Source: a virus | IMG/VR virus record: IMGVR_UViG_3300025154_000161 | Coordinates: 1 to 45,860 of that record | Direction: 5' to 3' (one strand) | Length of the DNA: 45,860 nt | Shown here: one piece after another, positions 23,045-31,717 of the stretch | Layout: each line of letters begins with the position of its first letter | Position numbering within the stretch: the first letter of the stretch is position 1 | Made by a program: the position numbers and the translations under genes | The notes under the pieces: model-generated | What the model was told of the DNA's origin: nothing | Databases searched by the model: none | What the model saw: only the letters and a program-made list of their open reading frames with translations

Positions 23045-26000
23045 CTATTTGGTGTCTTCCCTCACGACCATGTACTTGATGCCCAAAAATAGCGGCTCGA
23101 ACCCGACCGTTTCATTGTCCGTGGTCATGGATAGCTTAAAGCGGTGATACACGTAATCGCCCATGTCCTTCTCGCTCAATTTGGGTGAAGCCACCCTGTA
23201 TCCGGTTCGTGAAGGCGATAATGTGTAGGACGTTCCGGTCGTATTGGTGTCCCCATAGTGGGTCAGGGTTATGGAATTCGTGGTGACCGTCTTGGCCACG
23301 CAATGAAACATGAAGTTCCTGACCTTGGTAACGACCCAAATGCTTCCCTCGTGAAGCGCGACGTCCCCTGTCTCCAAGACATGGACGATATCGTTCCCAT
23401 TGAAATCGGTTCCGTTGTCCAGCCTCAAGACCCGCCCATCATCGGTCATGCCGTAGTTGTAAACGGCGCCCTTGACGCCCCGCACGCGGAGTCCCGTTTG
23501 GAGGTACTTACCCGTTCCCCTGTCAACTTCGTACCAACGTTTGCGCCTGAGATCGTAAACCATCTCCCGATTGCACGTCTCGCTTGTTCCCGATGCGAAG
23601 CACCAATGGTACTCATCTTTCGATTGATTGTAGAACCCTTCCGATTCCTTGATCTTGTCGAGATTTATGGCCGTGGGATACCGCTGATCGAAACAATCCT
23701 CGATGTCGGAGTGTATCGGGATGAACCCCTTGCCGTCGAAAATGTAAATGCCGGACGATCCCTGGAAGATGGTAATGGTTCGGTTCGACTGAGCATAAAG
23801 CTCACTGGGCGCGTTGGTGGTGACTATCGTTTTGGGAGACGGACAGCCTATGGATGCCGAGACTTGATAAGTAGCCCAATCCTCCGGGGAATTCCCGGCA
23901 ATGACCCAAGTTTCGTTCTGCTTGAAAAATACCACCACGTTGTAAAGACTCGACCCGAATTGGCTATAGAGCCAAGACCCGCCCATGATGCCGGATTCGT
24001 CACCAAAATACAGCTCCCCCGAATCATCGCCGTTAAAAACTTCCGCGCTCTCCGATGCGGAATAGATGACCGCATTGGGCTTGCTTCCGACTCGATTACA
24101 CAGAAACAGCCTTCCGAGAGCATAGAGAGGGAATTTGTATGGATCGACGGTGGTTTGGGCCGGAATGCCCGTTATGTTGTAGATCCGGGTGTCAGCGTCG
24201 ATGGCCTGATCGAACTCGACCTTATAGAAATACAAGGGGACTTGGCCGAAGTAGGTTACGTCCGTGGGATTGCTGGTGGTTGGGACCAATGGATCGGTGG
24301 AAGTACCGCTCAGCCCTGGATCATCCATGATGTGGGTAAACTCCAACGCCTTGGCGGGAGGGTTCCACGATATGACGCCGGACCTGGAAATGGAGATAGC
24401 CTCGTGGCTGGTCGCATCACTCAGCTTTCCAACACTCGTCCATTCCTCGCCGCTCCAATATGAGATCGTGCATACGGTGTTTGCCTGCTCGTTGGTCATA
24501 TCCCCCGGCATGTAGATATGAAGGCCCATCATCCTGTCGGGAAATCCAACGACAAAATGGTCCGTAGTCGGCATTCCTCCCACATCCAGGTACGTGGTTA
24601 TGGTTGACGGCTCGTAAGCCGTGTCGAACACATTCAATGTGTAATCGACATATTTCTCATCCTCGCTTTTCTGGCACGATGCGATTGTCCGTTCTATTCC
24701 ATCCCATACGTCCTTAATGGTCTGGAACGGGGCGTCAACGGTGAGATGGGATAGGACGGTGTTGGAGGAATTGGATAGATAAACCCGATACCAATACAAG
24801 GACACCATGTCGATGATGCCGAGCTTCGCGGTTGACACCGTGGAATTGAACGTAACGGTCCCGGTTGCTCCGAAGCCGCCCGTGTTGTCCACGAGGCTTC
24901 CTGTCGATACCCATTTCGACCCGTTCCAATAATCCACATAGAGCGTCCCGGCCACGGCGTTAGCCGTCTTGACGTATGCCTTGAAGCCTTGGATCGGCCT
25001 CGTCGACCCCAGGTAGCAGTACGCTTCATCCGTGCTGTTGTTGTAGGCCCTGTTCGGATCATTGAAGTTAGCGGTGTGCCTTGCAACGCTACTGAGTCTG
25101 ATCTCATCCATGTTTCCGACGAAGTAGTATTGATCGGTAGCCCCATCGTAAAACCTGCCGATCTGCACCACTCCGGTATAATTTGCCGCCCGCAAGACCG
25201 AATCGACACTCGACACCAAGTCTCCGTCAACAAAAATACGCCAAGCATCCCCGCTTTCGGAAATCTCCACATGATGATCTGTGTCCACGGAGATTTTTCC
25301 GGCCCCGCTGGTGGCTATGGTGCTAATAACGGATGCCACGTTAACCCGGATTCTCACGGCCCCGGTCGTGGTAATCTCGATGGAAAACCAGTTGTTGGCA
25401 TCGGTGTAATGAGAATAAAGACATTGGATGGCCGCAAGGCTGCTGGTTCTGATCTGTTTGTCGTAAGTGAAGACCCCGCCGGCCATGTTGAAGTCGGCAT
25501 TGTCTGGAATAGTGAAATACGATGTTGCGCCATCCAGTAATGCGGAAGCCGATCCAAACTTCTTCACGACCGTGTCCCACGTAATGTTTACGTCGGTTAC
25601 GGTGTGGGGCGTCGTCGGGCTCGTGTCCGTCACGTTGCCGTTCAGCGAGAGCAGGAGGAGAGTGTAGGCGTCTATCCCGCCTTCGATGGTATGAATCTCG
25701 GCAGTGTTGTCCGTATCGGTCAAATTGTTTCGAAGCGCATCCGTGTAGTCGTACTTGAATGTTCCGTTGGGATCGTAGTTTACGAATGCCCCTATTTTGA
25801 GCTCATCCCCGCCCCAGATGCACGACTCTTCCGTATTGCAATATGCAACGTTGCCATTGGGTGCCTTTGAGAAGAAACCCCTGGAAGCCCCCGTTGCGTC
25901 AGTGTGAAGCGCGGTCGAGTTGAAATCGCCTTGATCGGGGATGGCCGTGTCATTGGTGAAAATCTTGCTTTCCGTCTTGGCTTCATTGAACGCTTGAACG

Positions 26001-26236
26001 AGAAGATGACTCTCGGCCGGCCGATCCTTGGTGAAATGAAAGGCGTTGTCAATGAGTGGATGAGACGAAAGGGCGGTGGTGTTGATTTTAGTGCATCCGG
26101 CGATGCCCTTGACGCCCGCATCCGTATACCTCAAGTTCTTGAGCGTGACGTAGTTCGTGCCGACAAGCGTCCCGTCGAGGGCCGTGATAAGCTTCCCCTG
26201 GAGGGCTATTTCCTTTGTGAGCCGGTTATCGGACAT
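23045..26236 (-). CDS. Tail hub/stabilisation beta-propeller with LamG-like insertion
   Basis: 1063 residues from the ATG at 26236 (TGATG junction). The C-terminal half (LYALGRLFLCNRVG, NVVVFFKQNETWVIAG, SNRTITIFQGSSGIYIFDG) fits the P22 gp10-like tail stabilisation proteins that link portal or adaptor to the tail needle and spikes. Residues about 190-400 form a concanavalin A/LamG-like beta-sandwich (NGNVTDTSPTTPHTV, VGNMDEIRLSSVARHTA, the typical closing strand). This is an inserted glycan- or surface-binding module not present in the short versions. I am fairly sure of the fold types and less so of the exact role. Confidence 0.65.
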   Translation of the reverse strand: MSDNRLTKEIALQGKLITALDGTLVGTNYVTLKNLRYTDAGVKGIAGCTKINTTALSSHPLIDNAFHFTKDRPAESHLLVQAFNEAKTESKIFTNDTAIPDQGDFNSTALHTDATGASRGFFSKAPNGNVAYCNTEESCIWGGDELKIGAFVNYDPNGTFKYDYTDALRNNLTDTDNTAEIHTIEGGIDAYTLLLLSLNGNVTDTSPTTPHTVTDVNITWDTVVKKFGSASALLDGATSYFTIPDNADFNMAGGVFTYDKQIRTSSLAAIQCLYSHYTDANNWFSIEITTTGAVRIRVNVASVISTIATSGAGKISVDTDHHVEISESGDAWRIFVDGDLVSSVDSVLRAANYTGVVQIGRFYDGATDQYYFVGNMDEIRLSSVARHTANFNDPNRAYNNSTDEAYCYLGSTRPIQGFKAYVKTANAVAGTLYVDYWNGSKWVSTGSLVDNTGGFGATGTVTFNSTVSTAKLGIIDMVSLYWYRVYLSNSSNTVLSHLTVDAPFQTIKDVWDGIERTIASCQKSEDEKYVDYTLNVFDTAYEPSTITTYLDVGGMPTTDHFVVGFPDRMMGLHIYMPGDMTNEQANTVCTISYWSGEEWTSVGKLSDATSHEAISISRSGVISWNPPAKALEFTHIMDDPGLSGTSTDPLVPTTSNPTDVTYFGQVPLYFYKVEFDQAIDADTRIYNITGIPAQTTVDPYKFPLYALGRLFLCNRVGSKPNAVIYSASESAEVFNGDDSGELYFGDESGIMGGSWLYSQFGSSLYNVVVFFKQNETWVIAGNSPEDWATYQVSASIGCPSPKTIVTTNAPSELYAQSNRTITIFQGSSGIYIFDGKGFIPIHSDIEDCFDQRYPTAINLDKIKESEGFYNQSKDEYHWCFASGTSETCNREMVYDLRRKRWYEVDRGTGKYLQTGLRVRGVKGAVYNYGMTDDGRVLRLDNGTDFNGNDIVHVLETGDVALHEGSIWVVTKVRNFMFHCVAKTVTTNSITLTHYGDTNTTGTSYTLSPSRTGYRVASPKLSEKDMGDYVYHRFKLSMTTDNETVGFEPLFLGIKYMVVREDTK

Positions 26237-27153
26237 CAACGCCTCGCCCTAAAATTGACGGAAATTTGACGCTTCTCCCGCAAACTCTTCGTGATGCTGG
26301 CGCCGAAAAGCCTGCACTGGTTGTCGAAGAACACATACATGGCATCGCCGAATGAAGGCTCGCCGTCCCTGTACTTGTAAAGCCAGAAGGCGTACTTCAC
26401 GAGTGCCGACGAATATTGAGACGGAAACTTGTACATCCCATAGTCCGAGAAGACCGGGGCAGGCCTGGTCACATACGGAACCGTGATCGTGTATCCCGCC
26501 ATGGACGTAGCAGGATCAACCACGATCTTGTATCTCCCCTGGGGCTGAATCACGTAGGCGTCTCCAGCCGTCCAATCTTTATTCGTTCCCTCGAAGAGCG
26601 CGGTAACGAGCGCCGTATTGCTGGTCTTGGAGAGAACGATACCGTCCGACCCATCCGTGGTGTTATGGACGATATCTCCAGCCGACACGTTGGCAAACTT
26701 CGTGCTGGAACTGGTATCGGTGAGCGTACACTCCCCCCCGGATGATGCCCCGACGCCGGTTGCCGTCCCCGTAATTCGAGCCGAAAGAGATGACACATCC
26801 GTTATGGTGAAGTAGTCCGGGATTGGCTGAGAAGTCGTATTGTTCCCGTAGTAGACATCCTCGTAGTCCCGGAACGGGATGAAGTAATCGGTGGTTCCGT
26901 CGCTCATTTTGATGAACCGACGGTTTCCATCCTCCCGCATGAAGAAGTCCAGGAAGTCGGCATTCAGCGTGTAGTCGCTTTGGCCAGCCTCCGTGGTGAT
27001 GGTCTGCGTGGACCTCAAGCATTTCGTTCGCGTGGTGAATTCAATCGCGGCCTGGTAGAGATACTGATAGGCCGTGAATTCACTGAACCACGACGAGTTG
27101 GAAGACTCGTTAAGAAGGTCTCTCAAATCACGTAGGTACAGTTTCCCGTCCAA
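26236..27153 (-). CDS. Head-tail adaptor (neck) protein
   Basis: 305 residues. Helical N-terminus (MDGKLYLRDLRDLLNESS, YQYLYQAAIEFTTRTKC) followed by beta-rich parts (TTEAGQSDYTLNADFLDFFM, then an inserted beta-domain near 120-200) and a C-terminal helix pair (YSSALVKYAFWLYKYR). The layout matches podovirus adaptor proteins that sit below the portal. It directly precedes the tail beta-propeller gene. The inserted Gly/Ser/Thr-rich domain makes it longer than the usual 200-230 residues. Confidence 0.6.
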   Translation of the reverse strand: MDGKLYLRDLRDLLNESSNSSWFSEFTAYQYLYQAAIEFTTRTKCLRSTQTITTEAGQSDYTLNADFLDFFMREDGNRRFIKMSDGTTDYFIPFRDYEDVYYGNNTTSQPIPDYFTITDVSSLSARITGTATGVGASSGGECTLTDTSSSTKFANVSAGDIVHNTTDGSDGIVLSKTSNTALVTALFEGTNKDWTAGDAYVIQPQGRYKIVVDPATSMAGYTITVPYVTRPAPVFSDYGMYKFPSQYSSALVKYAFWLYKYRDGEPSFGDAMYVFFDNQCRLFGASITKSLREKRQISVNFRARR

Positions 27154-27171
27154 TGGAGCCCTCTTTCTGCG

Positions 27172-27408
27172 TCACATGAACTGGCGCGAAGAGTGGAATT
27201 TCTGGAGTATGTCCTTTACGTCCTCGTATTTTTCCCTTACTGTAAATTCATTCTGAACATCTAGTGCGATGAGGGTTCCCTCCAAAATATCATACGGCTC
27301 TTCCCTTAGCGGGTAAGGATACGGCTTACATGTCAGTACCCTGTCCAGACGCACCCATATCGGGGTATTGTCAACACTTGTAAACTCGTGAGTGCATGGC
27401 TGCATCAT
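27172..27408 (-). CDS. Small head-tail region protein
   Basis: Seventy-eight residues (MMQPCTHEFTSVDNTPIWVR, YDILEGTLIALDVQNEF). The start overlaps the upstream stop by ATGA. It probably belongs to head completion or tail joining, judging only from its place before the adaptor. Confidence 0.5.
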   Translation of the reverse strand: MMQPCTHEFTSVDNTPIWVRLDRVLTCKPYPYPLREEPYDILEGTLIALDVQNEFTVREKYEDVKDILQKFHSSRQFM

Positions 27409-28211
27409 TTGTCGTCTCCGGTTTTCCTCCCAGGCGGCCTTCCTCTCTGACCCTGGTTCTTCTCCAGGACGGTTGCGAAGGTGTCGGCCGTGCGCTCGGG
27501 TGCCCCAAACGCCGGGTTGCCCATGGCGGCATCGGCGATTTGAGCCTTGACCATGCTTGCGATCATGGCCGAAAGTGCAGCCATGGGATTCTCGGGCTCA
27601 CCAGTGAAGGGCTCTACCTTTTCGGTGCGGCATGTGGTCTTCCGTTGTTCCAGCACTCCGGTATTGCTCTGTCGCTCGAGCCTACGCCCGATGATCTTCC
27701 ACGCCTTCTCCGCCTCATCCCTTGATACGAGATTGTCGCTATTGGCCTTGAGGTTGAGAGACTGAACAATGTCCGGCTCCATCTTGATGCAGGGCATCTT
27801 CTGCCTCATCATCTCGTCATGGGCCGAAGCCGACCCGTACCGCATCTCATCATAGGTGAACCTGGCATCGACAATGCGGCTTTCGAGCTCACGGTGGACT
27901 CGCTCAAGGTGTGCCCGCTGCCCGACGTTAAGGCTCGGTTGCGACTCCATGATCTTGTCGAGCCGCTCCTTGCGCTGCTTGATGTCGGCAATATGCGTGG
28001 GTTGAGCCTGTACCGGGACTTGTCCTCGCTCCATCATCCGCTCATCCGAGGCGATGGATTCCTTGAGGTCGTCGATGTGGCGGTTGAAAAACCATGCGGG
28101 GTAGGACGACATGACCGCCCCGTCCTTGTGCCCGTCCTTGCGGTCAACCGCTCCGAAAAAGCTGATTTTGTCGGCTCCTGCCGTCTTGTCGATAATCGTG
28201 GTGGTTTCCAT
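27405..28211 (-). CDS. Hypothetical virion-region protein
   Basis: 268 residues, mostly charged helices (KQRKERLDKIMESQ, ERVHRELESRIVDARFTYDE, EKAWKIIGRRLERQ) and a basic tail (GQRGRPPGRKTGDDK). There is no membrane segment or known domain. It lies behind a perfect 10-bp hairpin and before the adaptor genes. Confidence 0.55.
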   Translation of the reverse strand: METTTIIDKTAGADKISFFGAVDRKDGHKDGAVMSSYPAWFFNRHIDDLKESIASDERMMERGQVPVQAQPTHIADIKQRKERLDKIMESQPSLNVGQRAHLERVHRELESRIVDARFTYDEMRYGSASAHDEMMRQKMPCIKMEPDIVQSLNLKANSDNLVSRDEAEKAWKIIGRRLERQSNTGVLEQRKTTCRTEKVEPFTGEPENPMAALSAMIASMVKAQIADAAMGNPAFGAPERTADTFATVLEKNQGQRGRPPGRKTGDDK

Positions 28212-28237
28212 ACGGTTCCTTTTGGTTGGGGTTTAAT

Positions 28238-28273
28238 CCCTCTTCCTAGACGACTCACTATCCAGGAAGAGGG
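28238..28273. other. 10-bp perfect hairpin with T7-promoter-like loop
   Basis: Arms CCCTCTTCCT (28238-28247) and AGGAAGAGGG (28264-28273) pair perfectly. The 16-nt loop contains ACGACTCACTAT (28250-28261, plus strand), identical to 12 bases of the T7 RNA polymerase promoter core. There is no U-tract. It lies between two late genes, 26 bp upstream of the next ATG, and could be an mRNA processing or stability element. Confidence 0.45.
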
Positions 28274-28279
28274 TGAAAG

Positions 28280-29275
28280 TTACACTGCCCGATAGATGCC
28301 GCAAGTATCGGCGGCGGGAGTTGGATTGTTCATAATGAGAAGGTTGTCGAGATCATCAACATCCCACTTTCCGGCCGTGGTTCCATTCCATGCCGAACAC
28401 TGATCCAGCACGATAAGACCCTGCGTAGGATTGGCCGCGAACTTGAACACGCCAGCATTGCTGTTGGCGTAGTTGGTGCTGGTCGAGATGAACTTGCACC
28501 GGGTAAAGCTGTTGATTTCATCGAGAGACGTGGCCGCTGCGACTTTGACCAACGGGTGATTGGTGTCGTGCTCGATTCGCCGGTAAATCAGGCAATCCTC
28601 GAACTCGACATTCTTCACCGTGTTGGCCATCCATATCTCGAAGTTTGCAGCCGTGCCAGCCGCGGTGGTGTTCAGCCCGATGCGGCAGTTCTTGACATAC
28701 AACTCCTCGACGCCGTTCAGGTAGAGCGAATAGGCGTTGGCGATATCATTGGCGTCGTTTCCTATGCCAGAGATATGGCACTGATCCAATCTGTTCCTGT
28801 CCCCCGTAACCTGGAAACATCCGGTCGGGTTCGTGCCGGCAACGCCCGCATAGAATTGGACATTGGCGATGTAACAACCATCGGCCGAAAGGGTGAAAAG
28901 GTTACTGGCCGTGTCATACGTACTGGAAAAGGCTACCCTGGACCGCTGCGAATACACCGATCCGCTGTTTACTCCAATGAGGTGAGTCATGTCCTTGGAC
29001 CAATCCAGGGTTGACCCCTGATAGTCCGTGGTAGCTGATGCCGTATTACTTTCACTGTGCAGTAGCACAACGTCATTTCTGCCAGCCACGACTTCGCTGC
29101 TGGAAATAACCTTTCCGAGAGTTTTCCACGCTCTGTCCGGCCTGTCTCCCGGGTTGCCGTCATTCCCCGAGTAGGGCTTGACGTGCCAAATGTTACCCCC
29201 AGTGAAGGCAAGCCATGGGGGAAGGGACGGATATACGGGGATGCCTCTGATTTGAACGAGTTTTTGTTGGGACAT
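28280..29275 (-). CDS. Beta-helix head-associated protein
   Basis: 331 residues. After an N-terminal segment (MSQQKLVQIRGIPVYPSLPP) comes NIWHVKPYSGNDGNPGDRPD, a motif common at the start of parallel beta-helix (pectate lyase superfamily) virion proteins, then repeated short strands (CYIANVQFYAG, LYVKNCRIGLNTTA, VEFEDCLIYRR). It lies just after the capsid gene rather than with the tailspikes, so it may be a head fibre or decoration protein. The role is inferred. Confidence 0.6.
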   Translation of the reverse strand: MSQQKLVQIRGIPVYPSLPPWLAFTGGNIWHVKPYSGNDGNPGDRPDRAWKTLGKVISSSEVVAGRNDVVLLHSESNTASATTDYQGSTLDWSKDMTHLIGVNSGSVYSQRSRVAFSSTYDTASNLFTLSADGCYIANVQFYAGVAGTNPTGCFQVTGDRNRLDQCHISGIGNDANDIANAYSLYLNGVEELYVKNCRIGLNTTAAGTAANFEIWMANTVKNVEFEDCLIYRRIEHDTNHPLVKVAAATSLDEINSFTRCKFISTSTNYANSNAGVFKFAANPTQGLIVLDQCSAWNGTTAGKWDVDDLDNLLIMNNPTPAADTCGIYRAV

Positions 29276-29306
29276 TTCTAATTTCCTTTCTGCCGGTCAA
29301 TGGTTT

Positions 29307-29351
29307 GTTGACCGAGGCGGAATGACCCGCCTCAGCAGGGTTTGGGTCAAC
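29307..29351 (-). terminator. Nested GC-rich hairpin after the capsid gene
   Basis: On the minus strand an outer stem GTTGACC/GGTCAAC (29351-29345 with 29313-29307) encloses an inner stem GAGGCGG/CCGCCTC with a 6-nt loop. It begins 11 bp past the capsid stop. It lacks a U-run, so it is more likely a partial terminator or 3' stabiliser that raises capsid mRNA relative to the genes behind it. Confidence 0.45.
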
Positions 29352-29361
29352 GGATAGATCG

Positions 29362-30285
29362 TTAAGTTACCTGGTGCCAGTACAGATGGCGCCATCCAGT
29401 TACGCCATTGGCGAACCTCAGATAAATCGACAACTTGAGCATGTAGGTGTCGAAGTCCCAAGTGGTATTGGGGTCCGGTTTGATGCGCTCGATCCACTTC
29501 ATGAACTTCTTCATGAGGGACTTGGACGCCATGCCCCAGCTCGCCGTATCGAAGTCGTCCAGGTACGGAAGGGCCATGATCTCGTAGCGGTCGGCGTGGA
29601 AGTTCTTGTCCGAAGCCGCCGTCTGATACCCGGATTGGGTCTTGACAAAGGTCCACGCCGCCTCTTCCTGAGTCTGCGGCACGATGAGGACCAGATCGTC
29701 GGGCATGTTGAACCGCTCCCCGATGTCGTCCCGGAACATCTTCATGGCGAGCCGCGTGGTGGCAATGGACGTGTTGGTGAGGGGCGAAGTGCCTAGATTG
29801 TCGAACCCGCTGGACGTGCTGACGCCCGACTTGGTGGTATGGCTATTGGATGCCAGGGCCACACCCTCCTCCGACGTGGTGAAGTCGAATGCCGCCGTGG
29901 CCGCATACGCAAAGGGGCGCACCTCGTACTTGACTTGGACTCGCCGTATCGATTCCGACAGAAGACTCGCCCGGTCGGTCAGAACGCCGTACCTCTCGTC
30001 GTCCAGGAGCTTTCGCTCGAACTGGAGACCGCCGGCGAACTCCTTGGGCTCGATTTTGGTGTACCATCCAGGGAACATGGAGAGGTACGAAAGCTGACCG
30101 TTGAACCTGGGGACATCCTGAATCCCGGTGATTCCGTAGAAGTCCTCATAGGCACGCTCGGAAGTGATGACATCGTAGATTTTATCCTTCACGGACGGGA
30201 TCTCGTCGTATTTCTGACGAACCACCCGCTGAACGTGTCCCTCGACCAATTTCCGAAACTGGGCACTTGTTACAGGGCTACCCAT
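29362..30285 (-). CDS. Major capsid protein
   Basis: 307 residues. Sequence such as YDVITSERAYEDFYGITGIQ, MFPGWYTKIEPKEFAGGLQF and LLDDERYGVLTDRASLLS, with the late segment NFHADRYEIMALPYLDD, matches the Mu gpT-like branch of HK97-fold capsid proteins (E-loop, spine helix, then P-domain). Its place after scaffold and a head protein and before adaptor genes agrees. The AAAGGAG SD is strong, fitting a highly made protein. No protease gene is nearby, so cleavage of the N-terminus is not indicated. Confidence 0.7.
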   Translation of the reverse strand: MGSPVTSAQFRKLVEGHVQRVVRQKYDEIPSVKDKIYDVITSERAYEDFYGITGIQDVPRFNGQLSYLSMFPGWYTKIEPKEFAGGLQFERKLLDDERYGVLTDRASLLSESIRRVQVKYEVRPFAYAATAAFDFTTSEEGVALASNSHTTKSGVSTSSGFDNLGTSPLTNTSIATTRLAMKMFRDDIGERFNMPDDLVLIVPQTQEEAAWTFVKTQSGYQTAASDKNFHADRYEIMALPYLDDFDTASWGMASKSLMKKFMKWIERIKPDPNTTWDFDTYMLKLSIYLRFANGVTGWRHLYWHQVT

Positions 30286-30317
30286 GGTGATTTACTCCTT
30301 TCATCCTTCATCAAGGA

Positions 30318-31136
30318 TTAGGTTTCCTCGACGGGGAGGAACTGGTAAACGTTGAACCTGAACTCGACGTATTCCTTGCCGGATTCACCAAGGAAGAGCC
30401 TTGCAATATCAACGAAGTAGTAATCCGCCGAAAGGGCCGCGTCGTTCTCGACATACGAGGCTGTGGCGTCGAATTGGATAAGCGACGTTCCGAATGCCCG
30501 AATGTTGGAGATGAGGAACTTGTCGCCAACCGCCGTGGCGTAGGGGAACGGGGAGTCGACGGTGTGTGTCGTTGTGCTGGCGCTCGAAAGGGCACGATAG
30601 ATGCCCATGTTGAGACCCTTGGTACAGTACGCCGTGGTCTGCCCGGCGATGGTGGTAAAGTCGATTGCCGCCGTGTTAAAGCCCATGCCGGTAGCACTCG
30701 CTCCGGCCGTGACGGTGGATGCAGTGGGCGCCGTTCCGACCGCTCCATCATAAATGGGCATCCGAATCAGCGTCTCGGGGGTAATCTTGGCGATCTGCAC
30801 ATACGCCTGCTTGTCATTCCCCCACTCGCCCTCGATGCCCATCATATCGACGGTCATGTTGGCGTTGCTGGTGATGATGGACGTAATGCTGTTTCTCTTT
30901 GCGGTTGAGTTGTAGAGCTCCACTTGACGGCTCGTACCGACCACCACGCCGCAAGGCACCCCGTAAGTCGCAAAGGTTCCCTTGCCAGTAACGTCACCGA
31001 TGCCGGCCGCCGCACCAAGCACGTTCACGCCGGTACTCGTGGCCGTGACAATGCAGCCCTCATAGACCGTGTTTGCGGCATTGGTGGCTACCGGAGCCCA
31101 AATCAGTTGAGGATTTTGGGAAACTACTTCAGCCAT
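30318..31136 (-). CDS. Head decoration / structural protein
   Basis: 272 residues (MAEVVSQNPQLIWAPVATNA at the start, then GAAAGIGDVTGKGTFATYG). The N-terminal half is a beta-rich cement-like domain. The second half (TTTHTVDSPFPYATAVGDKF) is beta-rich as well, ending EFRFNVYQFLPVEET. Position directly before the capsid gene is typical of capsid decoration proteins. It has a strong AAGGAG SD. Confidence 0.55.
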   Translation of the reverse strand: MAEVVSQNPQLIWAPVATNAANTVYEGCIVTATSTGVNVLGAAAGIGDVTGKGTFATYGVPCGVVVGTSRQVELYNSTAKRNSITSIITSNANMTVDMMGIEGEWGNDKQAYVQIAKITPETLIRMPIYDGAVGTAPTASTVTAGASATGMGFNTAAIDFTTIAGQTTAYCTKGLNMGIYRALSSASTTTHTVDSPFPYATAVGDKFLISNIRAFGTSLIQFDATASYVENDAALSADYYFVDIARLFLGESGKEYVEFRFNVYQFLPVEET

Positions 31137-31147
31137 TGAAATGCTCC

Positions 31148-31711
31148 TTATCTAAAATCGCCTCGATAATTCCTGGTTCCGCAAAAAGGGCAGCCGCCAG
31201 TAACCTTCGAGGCATACGTCAATTTCACGGGATCGGCCGTACCATCGGCACAAATAGCCATCCCCCTTTTGTGCCCTCTCCGCATCGAGTAGGACGCCAA
31301 CGTCAGGTCTCCCCCAAGATCAACGTCTCTTATCTGATCCATTCCGAGGGCCGTTGAGCCGTCTTCGAGAAGCAGTAAGTAGCCGTCTTCTTGGAGAATT
31401 CTCCCCGTGCTTAAACCGGAGCCATGGTTGAGTCCTTCCTCATACAAGCTCAGAGTGGCAACCACTCCACGATCAGACCCGGCAGACTGCGGATAATTGT
31501 CGTAGTAGAACTCCGCACCGTCCCCGGCCCTCGACTGAGCACCCCCCAAATCATCCCGCTCCGTGTCGCAGATGAACCCGCACTTCCAACACTTGACGTA
31601 CCGGCCATGCTCTTTTTTGTCGGGGGAGTCCTTTCCTTGAATGGTGAGTGTTCGGGCATCGTGCCTGATGCGCGTTCTCCCACCGAGTCTATATTCTCTC
31701 CCGTAAGACAT
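31148..31711 (-). CDS. Zinc-ribbon head-region protein
   Basis: 187 residues. KCWKCGFICDTERDDLGG and, near the end, CPFCGTRNYRGDF give two CxxC pairs that together can form one zinc site across the chain. A central beta-rich part (DGYLLLLEDGSTALGM) follows. It lies between scaffold and head protein genes, so it is probably an accessory morphogenesis protein. I know of no specific function. Confidence 0.55.
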   Translation of the reverse strand: MSYGREYRLGGRTRIRHDARTLTIQGKDSPDKKEHGRYVKCWKCGFICDTERDDLGGAQSRAGDGAEFYYDNYPQSAGSDRGVVATLSLYEEGLNHGSGLSTGRILQEDGYLLLLEDGSTALGMDQIRDVDLGGDLTLASYSMRRGHKRGMAICADGTADPVKLTYASKVTGGCPFCGTRNYRGDFR

Positions 31712-31717
31712 TTAGGA

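Noticed and set aside
23258-24463. 401-codon plus-strand ORF opposite the tail beta-propeller
   Set aside because: Antisense open frame produced by high third-position G/C in the real gene; no SD and no operon context.
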